NCBI GenBank assembly: GCA_017558145.1
Contig: JAFYWF010000100.1
Span: 62,001 to 126,000, forward strand
DNA length: 64,000 nt
Direction of reading: 5' to 3'
Origin: Lachnospiraceae bacterium
Lineage (GTDB): Bacteria; Bacillota; Clostridia; Lachnospirales; Lachnospiraceae
Shown: in pieces, positions 62,524 through 64,000 of the stretch
Numbering within the stretch: the stretch's first letter is position 1
How the letters are laid out: each line of letters starts with the position of its first letter
Made by a program: the position numbers and the translations under genes
Notes under the pieces: generated by a model
What the model was told of the DNA's origin: nothing
Databases searched by the model: none
Seen by the model: the letters and a program-made list of their open reading frames with translations, nothing else

Positions 62524-63651
62524 TTAAATACTCTCATTTTGTCTATGTAACTCAGGTGCTTCGTATTTATCCATAAAATCTTCTCCCAAAAAAAGAACTT
62601 CATCTGTATTTTTTATGGAATCCGGCACCGTAAATACGGTGATTACTTTATTCCAACGAATCCCCGGAATAAAATTCATCACTTCCATAGGAAACTTACC
62701 TTCAATTACAATATGGTCGTCAAAAAGAGCTTTATAGTCCAATACATCTCTTGGATGAGGTTTAATAAACACCTGAGCATCAGATGCATATTCTTGTATA
62801 ATATCTCGGAATAAGCGTTCTCTGGTTTGTAAATCACAAAGAGGTTCCGTCAAAAGAAGAACCTTGCTTTTTTTCTGTTCCACCTTGTTTCCCATTCCAT
62901 CTTGTGTCACAGTATCCAATTCAATATCCTTCTCCTGCTTCTTCTCAATTTGCTCCATCAAAGCATCTACATTTTCCATAAACACTTCTACAATTAAATG
63001 CTTATCTTCTTCCCTAATACCTGCCACCAATTCTTCTCTTGGTTTTTCAATATACTTCTTACAAGGATACGGAAGACAGGAAATATTGTTAACTTCCATA
63101 TCAAGGCAATATTTTCCATAACCGTTTTGAATAAATATCCAATTCCAGGAAGCCAATTTCGCCTTTAATTCAAAATGCCCCCTATTATCATATCTGGCAG
63201 TATCATAATATTTAATACAATCCAAACCATCTTCTAGAGCGTGGTAATATATTTTCTTATAAGAAAGGTAATAACCAATAGGATCTGAGTCACAGAATAC
63301 ATAAACATCTTTGTATTCTTTAAAATCTACCGGTACGAAAGACGCCTGTAATTTCCCAAGGAGCTTTGTATACTTCATTCTTGCCAACATATTTACTACA
63401 ATATTTCCACGATCCACATGATATTTTTGCAACTGCGGGAAATAAGTATCTTCTTTTTCATGATATTCCAGCACCGCTTCAAAAAGTCCGCATTTTTGGG
63501 CTCTTTCCTTTAAGTTGCCAAAATCATTGGACATGGTACTAAGTACCAATGTAGCCCCTCCTCTTTTTTCCATCGGAAGATTACATTCTTTTAATACTGC
63601 AATATACACATGATAAAAGGTATGGCACACATAAATTCGTTCTTTACGCAT
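62524..63651 (-). CDS. GT52-like (sialyltransferase/polysialyltransferase-type) glycosyltransferase
   Basis: 375 residues from ATG at 63649-63651, five bases after GAGG; an ATG 11 codons earlier has no SD. The N-terminal IYVCHTFYHVYIAVLKE (6-22), then YVFCDSDPIGYYLSYKKI, HALEDGLDCIKYY, LLLTEPLCDLQTRERLF and VFIKPHPRDVLDY resemble family-52 and related CMP-sialic-acid-type transferases of bacterial capsule and LOS loci. No sialic acid synthesis gene (neuA/neuB) is in this window, so the donor is uncertain. It is cytosolic. It is followed by the 313-bp promoter-bearing gap. Confidence 0.65.
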   Translation of the reverse strand: MRKERIYVCHTFYHVYIAVLKECNLPMEKRGGATLVLSTMSNDFGNLKERAQKCGLFEAVLEYHEKEDTYFPQLQKYHVDRGNIVVNMLARMKYTKLLGKLQASFVPVDFKEYKDVYVFCDSDPIGYYLSYKKIYYHALEDGLDCIKYYDTARYDNRGHFELKAKLASWNWIFIQNGYGKYCLDMEVNNISCLPYPCKKYIEKPREELVAGIREEDKHLIVEVFMENVDALMEQIEKKQEKDIELDTVTQDGMGNKVEQKKSKVLLLTEPLCDLQTRERLFRDIIQEYASDAQVFIKPHPRDVLDYKALFDDHIVIEGKFPMEVMNFIPGIRWNKVITVFTVPDSIKNTDEVLFLGEDFMDKYEAPELHRQNESI

Positions 63652-63751
63652 CTTTTCCTCGTCTCCAGGTTCTGTTTTTATCATTATATTAATTATCTAT
63701 ACCGCATCACTTTTACGTGAATCATTACATAGGATTCCTAATCAGTACCCT

Positions 63752-64000
63752 CTACAATTCCCAGTGATATTTCTGCATATATTCCTCGTTGGTCCAAGGT
63801 TCTCTTGCCTGATACAGGCTACCATCTATTTTTTCAATCCAAATAGCCGGAAAATAGTGAATAAAAAGTGGTGTTAAACACATCGTATAACCGCCGGCCG
63901 TATCATACACAATTCTATCCCCCGGCATCAAAGCAACATCATCCACGATTTCAAACAATCTATCATATTCCATACAAGTAGAACCGCAAACCCATTGGTT
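63752..64000 (-). CDS. PLP-dependent decarboxylase-like (fold III), C-terminal part only
   Basis: Open at the window edge; the last 82 residues are seen. N-Q-W-V-C-G-S-T-C leads into MEYDRLFEIVDDVALMPGDR, then IVYDTAGGYTMCLTPLF and a WHL-type end. The CGSTCxxxD segment equals the GPTC-D-S-x-D substrate/PLP loop of ornithine/diaminopimelate decarboxylases, and GDRIVYDTAGGYT equals their GD-x-(I/V)-x-x-x-x-(A/G)GAYT end. Thus it is a type-III PLP decarboxylase or racemase relative; substrate unknown. Its stop is about 100 bases upstream of the GT52-like gene. Confidence 0.75.
   Translation of the reverse strand, partial: NQWVCGSTCMEYDRLFEIVDDVALMPGDRIVYDTAGGYTMCLTPLFIHYFPAIWIEKIDGSLYQAREPWTNEEYMQKYHWEL

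Noticed and set aside
1..64000. PglB/STT3-type oligosaccharyltransferase
   Set aside because: Despite several Pgl-like proteins, no WWDYG-type motif was seen in any of the large membrane proteins.
1..64000. IS elements, CRISPR arrays, tRNA or rRNA genes, phage genes
   Set aside because: No transposase, integrase, regularly spaced repeats or structural RNA genes were recognised on either strand.

Overview
The window is one continuous block of surface-glycan biosynthesis genes, about 49 of them, and every gene lies on the minus strand (transcription runs from high to low coordinates). The DNA is AT-rich. Genes are tightly packed with good AGGAG-type ribosome sites, occasional TTG/GTG starts and short overlaps. 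This style, together with the protein families present (small PglC-type phosphoglycosyltransferase, DUF6056/DUF6020-like membrane proteins, PglK-like ABC flippases, AlgI/AlgJ acylation pair), fits a Bacillota gut anaerobe, most likely Lachnospiraceae/Clostridia. The taxon is an inference; no rRNA, tRNA or housekeeping gene is present to confirm it. I see no IS element, prophage or CRISPR array.

Layout in transcription order. 64.0-58.7 kb: the end of a PLP decarboxylase-like gene, a GT52-like transferase, a promoter-bearing gap, a PglK-like ABC flippase, GtrA and an acyltransferase. 58.7-47.9 kb: a GT-C-like membrane protein, WecE, a second GT-C-like protein, a GNAT acetyltransferase, a GtrB-type GT2 overlapping a DUF6020-like protein, and a large Wzy-type polymerase. 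47.8-39.3 kb: lipid-linked oligosaccharide initiation (PglF-like dehydratase, PglE-like aminotransferase, PglC-like phosphoglycosyltransferase), a PLP/ATP-grasp pair where an acetyltransferase would be expected, a GT4 and a UDP-N-acetylhexosamine dehydrogenase. 39.3-30.2 kb: a DUF6056-like protein, an AlgI/AlgJ-type O-acylation pair, GT4 enzymes, a TviC/WbpP-like epimerase, a hexapeptide acetyltransferase and a DUF2334 esterase-like protein. 30.2-19.6 kb: GT4 enzymes interleaved with two AsnB-like amidotransferases and two membrane proteins. 19.5-0 kb: a GT2-GT11 fusion, an acyltransferase, a PTPS-related GT-C-like protein, a second ABC flippase, GT11, DUF5672, GT17, a second Wzy, two GT2 enzymes, a pyruvyltransferase, two more GT-C-like proteins, a Wzx flippase and the start of another GT11.

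Working model (inference). The PglF/PglE/PglC set makes and loads a 4-amino (bacillosamine-like) sugar phosphate on undecaprenyl phosphate. GT4, GT2, GT11 and GT17 enzymes extend it with, among others, fucose-like residues and hexosaminuronic acids. The AsnB-like enzymes may amidate the uronic acids. Flipping could use Wzx and/or the ABC transporters, followed by Wzy polymerisation. GtrA/GtrB and up to nine GT-C-like proteins could add side groups outside the membrane, and MBOAT/AlgJ, acyltransferase-3 and pyruvyltransferase enzymes could decorate further.

Many functions occur twice (ABC flippase, Wzy, AsnB, DegT, acyltransferase-3, DUF6056-like, NDD-type membrane protein), so the block looks like two glycan loci joined or a duplicated one. 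Internal boundaries are suggested by hairpins near 45.92, 44.67, 37.75 and 33.81 kb and promoter-like sequences near 62.3 and 14.15 kb. The final polymer cannot be deduced from sequence alone.
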